From contig QCGY01000014.1 in assembly GCA_003279715.1 (NCBI GenBank), positions 1 to 36,280 of the forward strand: 36,280 bases of DNA, given 5' to 3'. Every line of letters begins with the position of its first letter. Positions within the stretch are counted from its first letter, which is position 1. This DNA comes from Pelagibacteraceae bacterium AG-390-D18. Lineage in GTDB: Bacteria > Pseudomonadota > Alphaproteobacteria > Pelagibacterales > Pelagibacteraceae. Shown here in pieces: positions 15,965 through 24,325 of the stretch. The notes beneath the pieces were generated by a model. That model was not told where the DNA came from, did not search any database, and was given only the letters and a program-made list of their open reading frames with translations. Both the position numbers and the translations under genes were made by a program.

Positions 15965-15998
15965 AAACCCCAGTAATGAAAATTACTGGGGTTTTTTT
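15965..15998 (+). terminator. strong rho-independent terminator
   Basis: A 13-bp perfect stem (15965-15977 with 15982-15994) is capped by a GAAA tetraloop and followed by an unbroken T run to 15998. It ends the binding-protein transcript. The hairpin is symmetric, so it may also stop minus-strand transcripts coming from the convergent permease operon, although the T-tract on that side is poor. Confidence 0.9.
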
Positions 15999-16148
15999 AT
16001 ATCTAAATACTAATTAAAATTCTTAAAACATCAAAAAAATGTACTAAAATATTAGACAGAGAATTGTGATTATTAAAACATATACTTGTCAGCCATATAC
16101 ATAGACCAAGCAATTGCAGCACCTAATATAATATATTTCATATGGTAA
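15999..16148. other. AT-rich intergenic stretch between convergent transporter units
   Basis: Apart from the strong terminator on its left and the 22-codon frame at 16073-16141, nothing else is seen here: no tRNA, repeat or further open frame with support. Confidence 0.6.
16073..16141 (-). CDS. possible 22-residue membrane micropeptide
   Basis: Directly after the livM-like stop (7 nt later) an ATG opens a 22-codon frame ending in TAA. The peptide starts with M-K-Y then a hydrophobic stretch 'IILGAAIAWSMYMA' and ends 'DKYMF', a plausible single transmembrane helix. It lies in the longest gene-free stretch here (15950-16148) at the end of the minus-strand operon. No SD is evident, but translational coupling to the upstream gene is possible. 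This could be chance in AT-rich DNA; conservation in relatives would decide. Confidence 0.35.
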   Translation of the reverse strand: MKYIILGAAIAWSMYMADKYMF

Positions 16149-17519
16149 TTACTTTATTTCTATTTTTTCAGGAAGTATACCTTTAGGTCGATATCTCATT
16201 ATCAACAACAACCCAAGGCCCATCATTAAATATCTAAAGTAAGGAACACTCTCAATTAAATGAACTTTTAATGCATGTGTGTCTGCCATTCCAGCTGTAA
16301 AAAAATTTATCAAAAATAGTGCTATAGGTGCAGCCTCAATCCATAAAAACCAAACTGCAAAACCTCCAAGTATAGCTCCAAAATTATTACCACTTCCACC
16401 AACAATTACCATCACCCAAATAAGAAATGTATATCTCATAGGTCTATAACTTCCTGGTGTAAATAAACCATCTTGAGTAACTAACATTGCCCCAGCAATT
16501 CCAACAATTGCAGAACCCAAAATAAATATCAACAGGTGTTGTTTAACAACATTTTTACCCATTGCATTTGCTGCTTCTTCGTTGTCTCTAATAGCTCTCA
16601 TCATTCTGCCCCATGGAGAATAAAGCGCTTTTTGAGTTAAAATTAAAAGTATAATAACAACAATCAAAAATAATCCTGAATAACAAAGTTTAACAAATAC
16701 AGTTGATCCTTCTATTACCATTTGATTTAATGCTGCCTGACGATCTGCAAGATTAGAAATTAATGCTAATTTTCCTGAATTGAATTTTTCTACTAAATTA
16801 ATAAACCATTCAGTTGTTTGAAGGTCAACTTCATATGGTGCTGGTCTTTTTAAACCTATTACATTTTTAACACCTCTTGTTAACCAGTCTTCATGCTTAA
16901 TTATTGCAATTACAATTTCAGAAATAAGTAAAGTTGCAATTGCTAAATAATCAGCTCTTAAACCTAAGGCAACTTTTCCAACTATAAAAGCTAGCCCACC
17001 TGCAAAAAATGCTCCAACAATCCAAGAAAAGATAATTGGCAATCCAAAGCCACCTAAGAATCCTGTTTTAGCTGGATTAACCCCTTCTATCGCTTCAATT
17101 CCGGGTTCAGCTGTTATTCTAATGATTACAATTCCAGCAACTATAATTGCAGCTATTCCATAAGTTCTAAATTTTGATTTTTCAAAATTTTTTAAAATAA
17201 ATCTAATAGCAAATACCATTGCAATAATTAGCCATAGACACATTATGATATCAAAACCACCTGCACGCCATGCTTCCTGTACAGGATCAACTGAGATTAA
17301 AACTGCCGCTAAACCTCCAAGCGCTGTATAGCCCATAATTCCAAAGTTAATTAGTCCTGCATAACCCCACTGAATATTTGCTCCCATAGTCATTACTGCA
17401 GAAATCAAACAAAGATTAAATATTGATAATGCTACATTCCAAGATTGAAAAATCCCTACAAGAATTATCAAAGCCATCATGATGCTATAAGCAGCTATTA
17501 CATTTAAATTCTTTCTCAC
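16149..17519 (-). CDS. ABC transporter permease, LivM-type (set 1)
   Basis: 456 residues, GTG start overlapping the LivH stop by 4 nt. The hydrophobic helices carry LivM hallmarks: 'QWGYAGLINFGIMGYTALGG' near residue 49, 'LGLRADYLAIATLLISEIV' near residue 187, the coupling-helix 'AIRDNEEAANAMGKN', 'VGGSGNNFGAILGG' and a final 'RYRPKGILPEK'. It is about 100 residues longer than the second LivM in this window. The excess lies in the second and third helices and in a soluble-looking insert near residues 220-275 (after 'VIGLKRPAPYE'). It forms the inner-membrane channel with LivH for import of an amino-acid-like solute. Confidence 0.9.
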   Translation of the reverse strand: MRKNLNVIAAYSIMMALIILVGIFQSWNVALSIFNLCLISAVMTMGANIQWGYAGLINFGIMGYTALGGLAAVLISVDPVQEAWRAGGFDIIMCLWLIIAMVFAIRFILKNFEKSKFRTYGIAAIIVAGIVIIRITAEPGIEAIEGVNPAKTGFLGGFGLPIIFSWIVGAFFAGGLAFIVGKVALGLRADYLAIATLLISEIVIAIIKHEDWLTRGVKNVIGLKRPAPYEVDLQTTEWFINLVEKFNSGKLALISNLADRQAALNQMVIEGSTVFVKLCYSGLFLIVVIILLILTQKALYSPWGRMMRAIRDNEEAANAMGKNVVKQHLLIFILGSAIVGIAGAMLVTQDGLFTPGSYRPMRYTFLIWVMVIVGGSGNNFGAILGGFAVWFLWIEAAPIALFLINFFTAGMADTHALKVHLIESVPYFRYLMMGLGLLLIMRYRPKGILPEKIEIK

Positions 17520-18526
17520 AATACTTTTCCTTTAAATATTCCTGAAGGTCTGTAAAGCAGTACTATGACTAATATTGAAAATGAAACTGCAAATTTATAA
17601 TCCGTAGATAAAAGTTGAACTAAACTTTCAGGCTCCATACTTTCTGGCAAAATGTACATAAAGAATTTTTTATAAGCATAAGTTAAAAATATTTCTGAAA
17701 ATGCAATAACATATCCTCCTAAAAAGGCACCAAATGGATTTCCTATTCCTCCAACAATTGCTGCTGCAAATATAGGAAGCATATTGTTAAAATAAGTGAA
17801 AGGTTTAAAACTTTTATCCAGACCATACAAAGCGCCTCCAATAGTTGCTAAAATACCTGCTATTATCCATGTAATCATCACTATTTTTTTTGGATCAATT
17901 CCTGATAGTAATGCTAAATCCTCATTATCAGAATACGCTTTCATACTTTTTCCTGTTTTAGTCTTATTTAAAAACCAAAATAAAAGAGAAACTAAAATAA
18001 TTGTAACCAATATTGTTAGTACTTGAGTGGACTTTAATGCAAGCCCTTCATTAAGACCCGTCATCTCCTTAAATTCTCGAGCTTTAATAATAAATTTTTC
18101 ACCGTCAAAAAATCTTTGATCAGAAGGACCAATAATAATTCTTACTACAGCCTGAGTAACAAACATTACACCAATACTAACCATTGCCAGTTGAACGGGT
18201 GGACTCTTATTAACTCTGTAATATTTAAATACAAATTTATCTATAAACAACATGTAAATAATCATAAATAAAATTGCAAATGGAATAGCTATTAACGCTG
18301 TTGGCAACACTCCAAGTGAAATTCCAATTGATTGAAAATACCAAGTAAATAAAATAGTAACCATTGTCCCAAAAGACATCATGTCTCCAGTTGCAAAATT
18401 AGCAAATCTTAGAATTCCATAAATTAATGTAACAAAAATTGCACCTAATGCTAACTGAGAACCATATGTTAAAGCAGGAATAAAAATATAATTTAATAAA
18501 AGAATTATAGCATTTAAAAAATCCAT
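17516..18526 (-). CDS. ABC transporter permease, LivH-type (set 1)
   Basis: 336 residues, multiple membrane helices. LivH features are 'LALGAIFVTLIYGILRFANFATGDMM' across the first helices, the coupling helix 'KAYSDNEDLALLSGIDPKK', 'AAAIVGGIGNPFGAFLGGY' and the final 'LLYRPSGIFKGK'. It pairs with the LivM at 17519-16149 and with the ATPases immediately upstream (gap 2 nt). Longer than E. coli LivH (308), mainly through a central loop around residues 135-165. Confidence 0.9.
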   Translation of the reverse strand: MDFLNAIILLLNYIFIPALTYGSQLALGAIFVTLIYGILRFANFATGDMMSFGTMVTILFTWYFQSIGISLGVLPTALIAIPFAILFMIIYMLFIDKFVFKYYRVNKSPPVQLAMVSIGVMFVTQAVVRIIIGPSDQRFFDGEKFIIKAREFKEMTGLNEGLALKSTQVLTILVTIILVSLLFWFLNKTKTGKSMKAYSDNEDLALLSGIDPKKIVMITWIIAGILATIGGALYGLDKSFKPFTYFNNMLPIFAAAIVGGIGNPFGAFLGGYVIAFSEIFLTYAYKKFFMYILPESMEPESLVQLLSTDYKFAVSFSILVIVLLYRPSGIFKGKVL

Positions 18527-18528
18527 AA

Positions 18529-19236
18529 TTATCCCCCTAAAAAAGAGCTTCTTACTCTTGGATCATTTAATAATTCATTTCCAGTTCCTGAATATCTATT
18601 TTCTCCAGTTACTAAAACGTATCCCCTGTCAGAAATATTAAGTGCTTGTTTTGCATTTTGTTCAACCATTAAAATGGCAACATTAGTTCTTTTAACTTTT
18701 ATTATATGATCAAATAATTCATCCATAACAATTGGCGAAACACCTGCAGTTGGCTCATCCAACATTAGAACTGTTGGTTTAATCATTAGTGCTCGACCAA
18801 GAGCTACTTGTTGTCTTTGTCCGCCTGATAATTCACCAACTAATTGATTTCTTTTTTCTTTAAGAATAGGAAATAAATTATAAATTTCCTCTATTGTATC
18901 TTTAATTTCTTCATTGATAAGAAAAGCTCCCATTTCTAGATTTTCTTCAACAGTCATTCCAGCAAAAACATTTTTAGTTTGTGGTACAAAAGATATTCCT
19001 TCTTTGACTCTATCTTGAGGAGATAATTTAGAGATATCTTTACCGTCAATTTTTACTGATCCAGATTTTAAATTCAAAAGACCCAACATCGCTTTCATGG
19101 CTGTTGATTTACCAGCTCCATTTGGTCCAAGAATTGAAACTATTTCACCTTTGTTAACATTTACTGTGCAAGAATTAATTATATCAGGTCCACTACCATA
19201 GCCTCCTGTCATTGCGTTTCCTTCAAAATAAGCCAT
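18529..19236 (-). CDS. ABC transporter ATPase, LivF-type (set 1)
   Basis: 235 residues, as expected for LivF. Walker A 'GPNGAGKST' near residue 38, Q-loop 'SFVPQTKNVF', ABC signature 'LSGGQRQQVALGR', Walker B 'VLMLDEPTAGVSP', and H-loop region 'AILMVEQNA', where LivF proteins have Gln-Asn instead of the usual His. Start ATG shares one base with the LivG stop. It powers the HAAT-type importer together with the neighbouring LivG. Confidence 0.92.
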   Translation of the reverse strand: MAYFEGNAMTGGYGSGPDIINSCTVNVNKGEIVSILGPNGAGKSTAMKAMLGLLNLKSGSVKIDGKDISKLSPQDRVKEGISFVPQTKNVFAGMTVEENLEMGAFLINEEIKDTIEEIYNLFPILKEKRNQLVGELSGGQRQQVALGRALMIKPTVLMLDEPTAGVSPIVMDELFDHIIKVKRTNVAILMVEQNAKQALNISDRGYVLVTGENRYSGTGNELLNDPRVRSSFLGG

Positions 19237-20024
19237 TAATTTGAGTCCTTAAGTTTAGATCCCCTACCTAAATAACTTTCTATTACTTTTTCATCTTTTT
19301 TAACTTCATCTACAGATCCTTCAAATAAAACTGAACCTTCGGCCATTACAATAACTGGGTCGCATAATCTTCCTATAAAATCCATATCATGTTCGATCAT
19401 ACAGAAAGTATACCCTTTTTCTTTATTGAGTTTTTCGATTGCTGTCCCAAGATCTTTTAGTAAAGTTCTATTCACACCAGCACCTACTTCATCTAATAAT
19501 ACTAATTTAGCGTCTACCATCATAGTTCTGCCTAATTCCAATAATTTCTTTTGTCCACCTGATAAATTTCCAGCCAATTCATTTGATAAATGACTAAGAT
19601 TTAAAAATTCAACAACTTCTTTTGCTTTTTCTTTTACAATAGCCTCTTCCTCAGAAACTAGTTTTGGCTTTAATAGTGCGGTCATCAGTTTTTCGCCAGA
19701 TTGGTTTCCCGGAACCATCATTAAATTTTCTAAAACTGATAAATTTGAAAATTCATGGGCAATTTGAAAAGTTCTAAGCAAACCTTTTGAAAATAATTCA
19801 TAAGATGGAACATCTGTAATATTTTCTTCATCAAAGTTTACTGCTCCACTTGATGATTTTAAATTACCAGCAATTAAATTAAATAAAGTAGTTTTACCAG
19901 ATCCATTGGGTCCAATAATTCCAGTTATAGTTCCTCTTTTAACATTTAAAGAACAATCAGATACAGCTGCTAAACCACCAAAATATTTTGATAAATTGTT
20001 TATTTCTAGAATATTTTCTGACAT
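19236..20024 (-). CDS. ABC transporter ATPase, LivG-type (set 1)
   Basis: 262 residues. Walker A 'GPNGSGKTT' near residue 37, LivG-typical 'LRTFQIAHEF', signature 'LSGGQKKLLELGR', Walker B 'VLLDEVGAGVN' with Val in place of the usual Pro (common in LivG), and 'CMIEHDMDFI' with the switch His. First gene of transporter set 1, 5 nt after the ProC-like gene and in the same direction. Co-transcription with the ProC-like and GlaH genes is therefore likely. Confidence 0.92.
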   Translation of the reverse strand: MSENILEINNLSKYFGGLAAVSDCSLNVKRGTITGIIGPNGSGKTTLFNLIAGNLKSSSGAVNFDEENITDVPSYELFSKGLLRTFQIAHEFSNLSVLENLMMVPGNQSGEKLMTALLKPKLVSEEEAIVKEKAKEVVEFLNLSHLSNELAGNLSGGQKKLLELGRTMMVDAKLVLLDEVGAGVNRTLLKDLGTAIEKLNKEKGYTFCMIEHDMDFIGRLCDPVIVMAEGSVLFEGSVDEVKKDEKVIESYLGRGSKLKDSN

Positions 20025-20029
20025 TAAAA

Positions 20030-20797
20030 TTATTTATTAAGTCGTTTATGGATACTATTTAAAGTTTTTTCTAATGATTTATAAAAACCAGCTTTAGTCA
20101 ATTCTTTAACACCTTGTTCATTAAGACCCTTAGGCGTTTGAGACTCTTTAACTAAATATTTCAAGTCTTCTTTAGAGTTTACAACAGCATCTTGAGATAA
20201 AGCTAAGAATAGTGATGTAATATATTTTTGAGCATTATCTCTTTTCACACCACGTTTTACAAGCCAATCTGTCATAACTCTAAGCAACTCATAAAAAGGT
20301 GCCATCATTCCAGAAGTAGACCAAAAATTAATTGAGGATTTCTCATTTTTAATTTCTACAGTTGTTCCTATTTGATTAAAGAATTTTTTTATTTTTGGGT
20401 TAGGTGGGCAAATGGGTACTGGTCCTTTTTTTAATGATATTGGAGGTAATGGTATCGCTCTTACAATATTTGCTTTTACTTTAATCGATTTTTTTAATTG
20501 CGATAACGTAATCGTTGAAATGAAACTTATAATAGTATGACTAGATTTAAATTTTAAATCTTTAATGATTTTTTCACCCACTGTTGGTGTAACTGATAAA
20601 AATATCCAGTCACATTTATCAATTATTTCTTGATTATTTTTAGAAATATTAACCTTTTTAAATTTTTTTTTTAAAGTTTTTGCAGTTTTCTTATTTCTTT
20701 CAGAGATTATAATTTTTTTGAATTTAATTTTAGATTTACAGATTCCTGTAATTACTGAAGATGCAATTTTTCCTGTACCAATAAATCCTAAATTCAT
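20030..20797 (-). CDS. pyrroline-5-carboxylate reductase-family protein (ProC-like)
   Basis: 255 residues against about 270 for ProC. The N-terminal NAD(P) motif 'GFIGTGKIASSVITGI' starts at residue 4. 'DWIFLSVTP' and 'RAIPLPPISLKKGP' match the ProC 'R.MPN.P' region in position but with Leu/Pro in place of the Asn. The C-terminal loop reads 'SQTPKGLNEQGVKEL' where canonical ProC has 'TPGG(T/S)T', so substrate binding may differ. It is highly basic (Lys-rich), which is partly base composition. It sits between a glutarate hydroxylase gene and a Liv-type importer, so reduction of a cyclic imine from an imported amino acid is plausible but unproven. Confidence 0.75.
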   Translation of the reverse strand: MNLGFIGTGKIASSVITGICKSKIKFKKIIISERNKKTAKTLKKKFKKVNISKNNQEIIDKCDWIFLSVTPTVGEKIIKDLKFKSSHTIISFISTITLSQLKKSIKVKANIVRAIPLPPISLKKGPVPICPPNPKIKKFFNQIGTTVEIKNEKSSINFWSTSGMMAPFYELLRVMTDWLVKRGVKRDNAQKYITSLFLALSQDAVVNSKEDLKYLVKESQTPKGLNEQGVKELTKAGFYKSLEKTLNSIHKRLNK

Positions 20798-20830
20798 AAA
20801 TTTTGATTACTTTATATTGATTATATTGAA

Positions 20831-21742
20831 TTAATTAACAAAAAAAGAGCCTCTAATTCTCAGCAATTCTCTATTTAATTCCTTATTTTCTTCAAAAGGT
20901 TTTCTGCCGTGTAACCAGAAGTAATTATTTGCAATAATAGAATTTCCAACCGGAAGCTTAGTAATAACTTTATTGTTACTCTCCTCTAAACTGTCTGATA
21001 ATTTTTGTAAAAAATTTCCTTGTTCCATATTTTTTGGCTCTGGAAATTGATCTATATAAGAAATATGAGGTCTTCCCTCTTCATCTGATGAAAAAACAGG
21101 GTGCTCAACCTTATAATCTATGTTTTTGCTTTTGGGTGATCCCCACATAAAATTTTGTTTACCAACTGGGTCACTAAATAAATCATCACAGTGCTCCCAA
21201 TCGTCTAAGTGCAACATTGCGGTCTCACCACCTTTTACATTCTCTTCATTTATTTTTGTCATTATTAACCAATCTGTAATTTCTTTTACATAGGTTCCAT
21301 CTGTATGAAGATCCATATTTCTATAAGCTTTTCTTAAATAAGAATCACTTTTGTCTTCATGCTTGACTTCAAATCTTGCATAATATTTTCCAGCCATTGA
21401 GTCATGATTGGGTACACCAATTAAATGAGCAATTGCAGTAGAAAGTTTTACTAAAAATTTATCATTAATTTTAGAAGTAATATTTTTAGGGCCAATTATA
21501 AAACATCCTGTATCCCTATCTCTTAATATTTTATTCATTAGTTCACTTAATTTATTATTAGTTAAATCATCTAAACTTTTAGCAATAGTAAATCTGGTAA
21601 ATGGTTTTAGTTCTAATGCGGTTAGATCAAATTTGTTAAAAGGGAAGATTAGTTTTTTTATGATTTCATCATCTAAACTAATATTAATTATTCGTTTTGA
21701 TTTTTCATGCTCATGTATTTCAAGACCAGCTATATTTTGCAT
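20831..21742 (-). CDS. glaH: glutarate 2-hydroxylase (CsiD/GlaH), 2OG/Fe(II) oxygenase
   Basis: 303 residues, CsiD family. It aligns along its length with E. coli GlaH (325 aa): 'LIGVPNHDSMAGKYYARF', 'DSYLRKAYRNMDLHTDGTYV', 'LHLDDWEH', 'YIDQFPEPK' and 'NNYFWLHGRKPF' are all in order. Iron ligands are H146, D148 and H278; the 132-residue spacing between the first and last His equals the E. coli enzyme (H160 to H292). It converts glutarate plus 2OG and O2 to L-2-hydroxyglutarate, succinate and CO2 in lysine/cadaverine/5-aminovalerate catabolism. The usual partner LhgO (L-2-hydroxyglutarate dehydrogenase) is not in this window. The gene lies between AzlD and a ProC-like gene inside a transporter operon. 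Confidence 0.9.
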   Translation of the reverse strand: MQNIAGLEIHEHEKSKRIINISLDDEIIKKLIFPFNKFDLTALELKPFTRFTIAKSLDDLTNNKLSELMNKILRDRDTGCFIIGPKNITSKINDKFLVKLSTAIAHLIGVPNHDSMAGKYYARFEVKHEDKSDSYLRKAYRNMDLHTDGTYVKEITDWLIMTKINEENVKGGETAMLHLDDWEHCDDLFSDPVGKQNFMWGSPKSKNIDYKVEHPVFSSDEEGRPHISYIDQFPEPKNMEQGNFLQKLSDSLEESNNKVITKLPVGNSIIANNYFWLHGRKPFEENKELNRELLRIRGSFFVN

Positions 21743-21782
21743 AATAAATTCTAGGTTAACTTTATTAATAAATCAATTTTAT

Positions 21783-22106
21783 TTAAAAATAATTGCTTAA
21801 AATTGCCATACTGACAGCAGAAAAAATAGTTGGATACACATAGTTTTTTTTTGAAATAAAAAAAACAATTAAAGATAAAATTACAACAGCTAATCTACTT
21901 AAATAACTAGCATCAATTAAAACTCCTACAGGAAAAATAATTGTTCTAGCAATCAGAGCAGCTAATGTTGCATAAGCTAAACAATTAAACCATTTAAATA
22001 ATTTTGATGTTTCTTTAATTCCTTCAGAACTTACTGCACCTAAAAATCTTGATAAAAAAGTTGCAAGTGATGTTACAAGGATTGCATAAACAATATTAGC
22101 TGACAT
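21783..22106 (-). CDS. azlD: AzlD-family small membrane protein
   Basis: 107 residues with four predicted hydrophobic helices, the size of AzlD (PF05437). The N-terminal helix ends 'FLSRFLGAVSS', and 'KLFKWFNCLAYATLAALIARTI' matches the family pattern of a short amphipathic segment before the second helix. AzlD partners AzlC in export of branched-chain or other amino acids. The gene overlaps azlC by 11 nt, as is common for the pair. Confidence 0.85.
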   Translation of the reverse strand: MSANIVYAILVTSLATFLSRFLGAVSSEGIKETSKLFKWFNCLAYATLAALIARTIIFPVGVLIDASYLSRLAVVILSLIVFFISKKNYVYPTIFSAVSMAILSNYF

Positions 22107-22800
22107 TTAATTCTCCAATCAAATATGCGATTGAACCACCCACCAATCCACCTAATAAAATTGACCACTCTGGTGTTAAAAAATAAAAAATTGGTCCTAA
22201 TACTAATCCAAGTATAACTGATAAGGAAACCTGTATAGTTTTAGAAGCCCCAACCATCATACATAAAAAATAAATAGGATTTAAAATTGCTAATCCCATC
22301 ATCAAATCTTTATTTAGATATTCTGAAGAAAAAAAACCAATAAACGTTCCAATTACCGCAATACTCCAGGTTGCAGTACCAATACCAATCCAATAATCAA
22401 TACGTTGTTCTTTGGGTATTGATTTGTAATTACTTTTCATAATTAACCACGCAGAAACAGCAATAAAATGACATGAAAAATAATATTTCCACTTTGGCTG
22501 ACTTTCATGCATCATCAAAGGGAATAACGATACGGCCATTGGATAAAGTCGGGCATTAACAAACCAAACAGCTAAAAAAATATTTAGCAAAGAAGCACCA
22601 ACTAACAATGACTCTGCCATTACCAAAGAACCTGGCAAGGCATAAGTTAACATTGTAGAAAAAACACTCTCTTGAATATTAAATCCTAAATTTTTAAGTA
22701 AAGCTCCAATAGCAATAAAACAGCATCCTAATGCAATAGCGGGGCTATCATGTTTTAATATGGATTTATAACCTTTAAGAAAAAATTCTTTATTTATCAT
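22096..22800 (-). CDS. azlC: AzlC-family amino acid exporter subunit
   Basis: 234 residues, about six to eight helices. AzlC-type features are 'AIALGCCFIAIGALLKNLGF' in the first helix region, 'MLTYALPGSLVMAESLLVGAS', and 'WFVNARLYPMAVSLFP', the conserved Asn-Ala-Arg segment. It forms the main transport subunit with AzlD. Its start overlaps the livF stop by one nucleotide, tying an exporter directly to an importer operon. That may serve as overflow protection against accumulating the imported amino acid. Confidence 0.85.
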   Translation of the reverse strand: MINKEFFLKGYKSILKHDSPAIALGCCFIAIGALLKNLGFNIQESVFSTMLTYALPGSLVMAESLLVGASLLNIFLAVWFVNARLYPMAVSLFPLMMHESQPKWKYYFSCHFIAVSAWLIMKSNYKSIPKEQRIDYWIGIGTATWSIAVIGTFIGFFSSEYLNKDLMMGLAILNPIYFLCMMVGASKTIQVSLSVILGLVLGPIFYFLTPEWSILLGGLVGGSIAYLIGELNVS

Positions 22801-23585
22801 CAGCCGCCAAGAAATAGTCTACCTACGTCTGGATTTTCCAATAAATCATTTCCTTTTCCAGCAATGGCAGTTTGTCCTGACACTAAAACATAACCAATGT
22901 CAGCAAACTCCAGACCTTTCTTTGCATTTTGCTCAACAAGTATTATTGTTTTTTTTTCATTTTGTTGAAGATCTCTTAAAATTTCAAAAACCATATCTAT
23001 ATATCTTGGCTCTAATCCAATTGAAGGTTCATCTACCAATAACACTGATGGTTTCATAACAAGAGCTCTAGATATTTCTAGCAATCTTCTTTCTCCACCA
23101 GATAAAACTTTTGCAGGTTGTGTTCTTCTATTTCTTAATCTTTCATATTTTGCAAAAATCTTTTCAGCTTCTTCATAAGATTCGTCTGTTTTATCTTTGA
23201 TGTATCCACCCATTAATAAATTTTCTTCAACTGTCATGTCGGGAAAAACAGAATTATCTTGAAGAATATAAGCTATCCCTACTGATTTTAATTTTTCAGC
23301 TGGTGATAAATTTGTAATTTCTTTTCCTTCTATTTCTATTTGACCTGAAAAAATATTTGTAAATCCATAAATAGAATGAAGTATTGTAGATTTACCAGCT
23401 CCATTAGGGCCAATTAAACATAACGATTGAGCTTTGTTTACAAACAAATCAAAGTTATGCAAAATTTCCATTTTACCGTATCCTGCATTTAAACCTTTAA
23501 TAGTTAAATGAATTTCATCTGGAGATAATTTTTTTAAATCATCTGCTGTTGGAGCTTTTCCTAATACTTCATATTGGTTTGACAT
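22800..23585 (-). CDS. ABC transporter ATPase, LivF-type (set 2)
   Basis: 261 residues; about 25 more than usual at the N-terminus, where 'LGKAPTADDLKKLSPDEIHL' precedes the ATPase core. Walker A 'GPNGAGKST', signature 'LSGGERRLLEISR', Walker B 'VLLVDEPSIGLEP' and 'IILVEQNAK' are intact. It overlaps livG at its start (1 nt) and azlC at its stop (1 nt). Confidence 0.92.
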   Translation of the reverse strand: MSNQYEVLGKAPTADDLKKLSPDEIHLTIKGLNAGYGKMEILHNFDLFVNKAQSLCLIGPNGAGKSTILHSIYGFTNIFSGQIEIEGKEITNLSPAEKLKSVGIAYILQDNSVFPDMTVEENLLMGGYIKDKTDESYEEAEKIFAKYERLRNRRTQPAKVLSGGERRLLEISRALVMKPSVLLVDEPSIGLEPRYIDMVFEILRDLQQNEKKTIILVEQNAKKGLEFADIGYVLVSGQTAIAGKGNDLLENPDVGRLFLGG

Positions 23586-24325
23586 TATTGTGCTCCTAAA
23601 TACGCATCTATAACACGTTTATCATTTTTAATTTGATCTGGAGAACCATTTGCTAGCATCTTTCCATGAGCTAGACAGAAAATGTCTTCAGCTAATTGCA
23701 TAATCACCCTCATATTATGTTCAATAACTAGCAGAGTGATTCCAAAATCTTGGTTAACTTTAATTAATCTATCTATAATCCCATTAATCAATGTTGGGTT
23801 AATTCCTGCTGTTGGCTCATCCAATAATAGCATCTCGGGCTCATTCATTAAAGCCATAGCAAGTTCTAATAATTTTTGCTGCCCAAAAGATAAGTCTCCT
23901 GCTCTTAACTTTCTTTTTTGAAATAAACCTACAAAATTTAATAAATTTTCTGCTCTTTCATTAAGCTCTTTAGGAATTTTTGAAAATATAGTCATTATAT
24001 TTGCATCACTATCTTTATGGCTAATAAGCATGTTTTCCACACAGTTTAGCTTGCCGTAAATTCGAGTTTGTTGAAATGTTCTTAATAAACCAAGTTTTGC
24101 AATAATGGGGACAGGTAACTCTGATACTTCTTTACCATTAAATTTGATAGAACCATTGTCTATTGGATATGTTCCAACAATAGAATTAAATAATGTAGTT
24201 TTTCCTGATCCATTTGGGCCAATCAAACCTACAATTTTGCCTTTTTCAACATTCATTGAAATATCAACATTAGCTTTTACACCACCAAATGATTTACTTA
24301 CATTGCTTACTTCTAAAATACTCAT
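23585..24325 (-). CDS. ABC transporter ATPase, LivG-type (set 2)
   Basis: 246 residues. Walker A 'GPNGSGKTT' near residue 36, 'LRTFQQTRIY', ABC signature 'LSFGQQKLLELAM' (Phe variant common in LivG), Walker B 'LLLDEPTAGINP', and switch 'LVIEHNMRVI'. Overlaps livM by 4 nt and livF by 1 nt, so translational coupling is expected. It is shorter than the set 1 LivG and clearly diverged from it, so the two sets are not a recent duplication. Confidence 0.92.
   Translation of the reverse strand: MSILEVSNVSKSFGGVKANVDISMNVEKGKIVGLIGPNGSGKTTLFNSIVGTYPIDNGSIKFNGKEVSELPVPIIAKLGLLRTFQQTRIYGKLNCVENMLISHKDSDANIMTIFSKIPKELNERAENLLNFVGLFQKRKLRAGDLSFGQQKLLELAMALMNEPEMLLLDEPTAGINPTLINGIIDRLIKVNQDFGITLLVIEHNMRVIMQLAEDIFCLAHGKMLANGSPDQIKNDKRVIDAYLGAQ

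Noticed and set aside
15965-15998. Inverted repeat as a mobile-element end or CRISPR repeat
   Set aside because: It occurs once and has the tetraloop plus T-tract of an intrinsic terminator.
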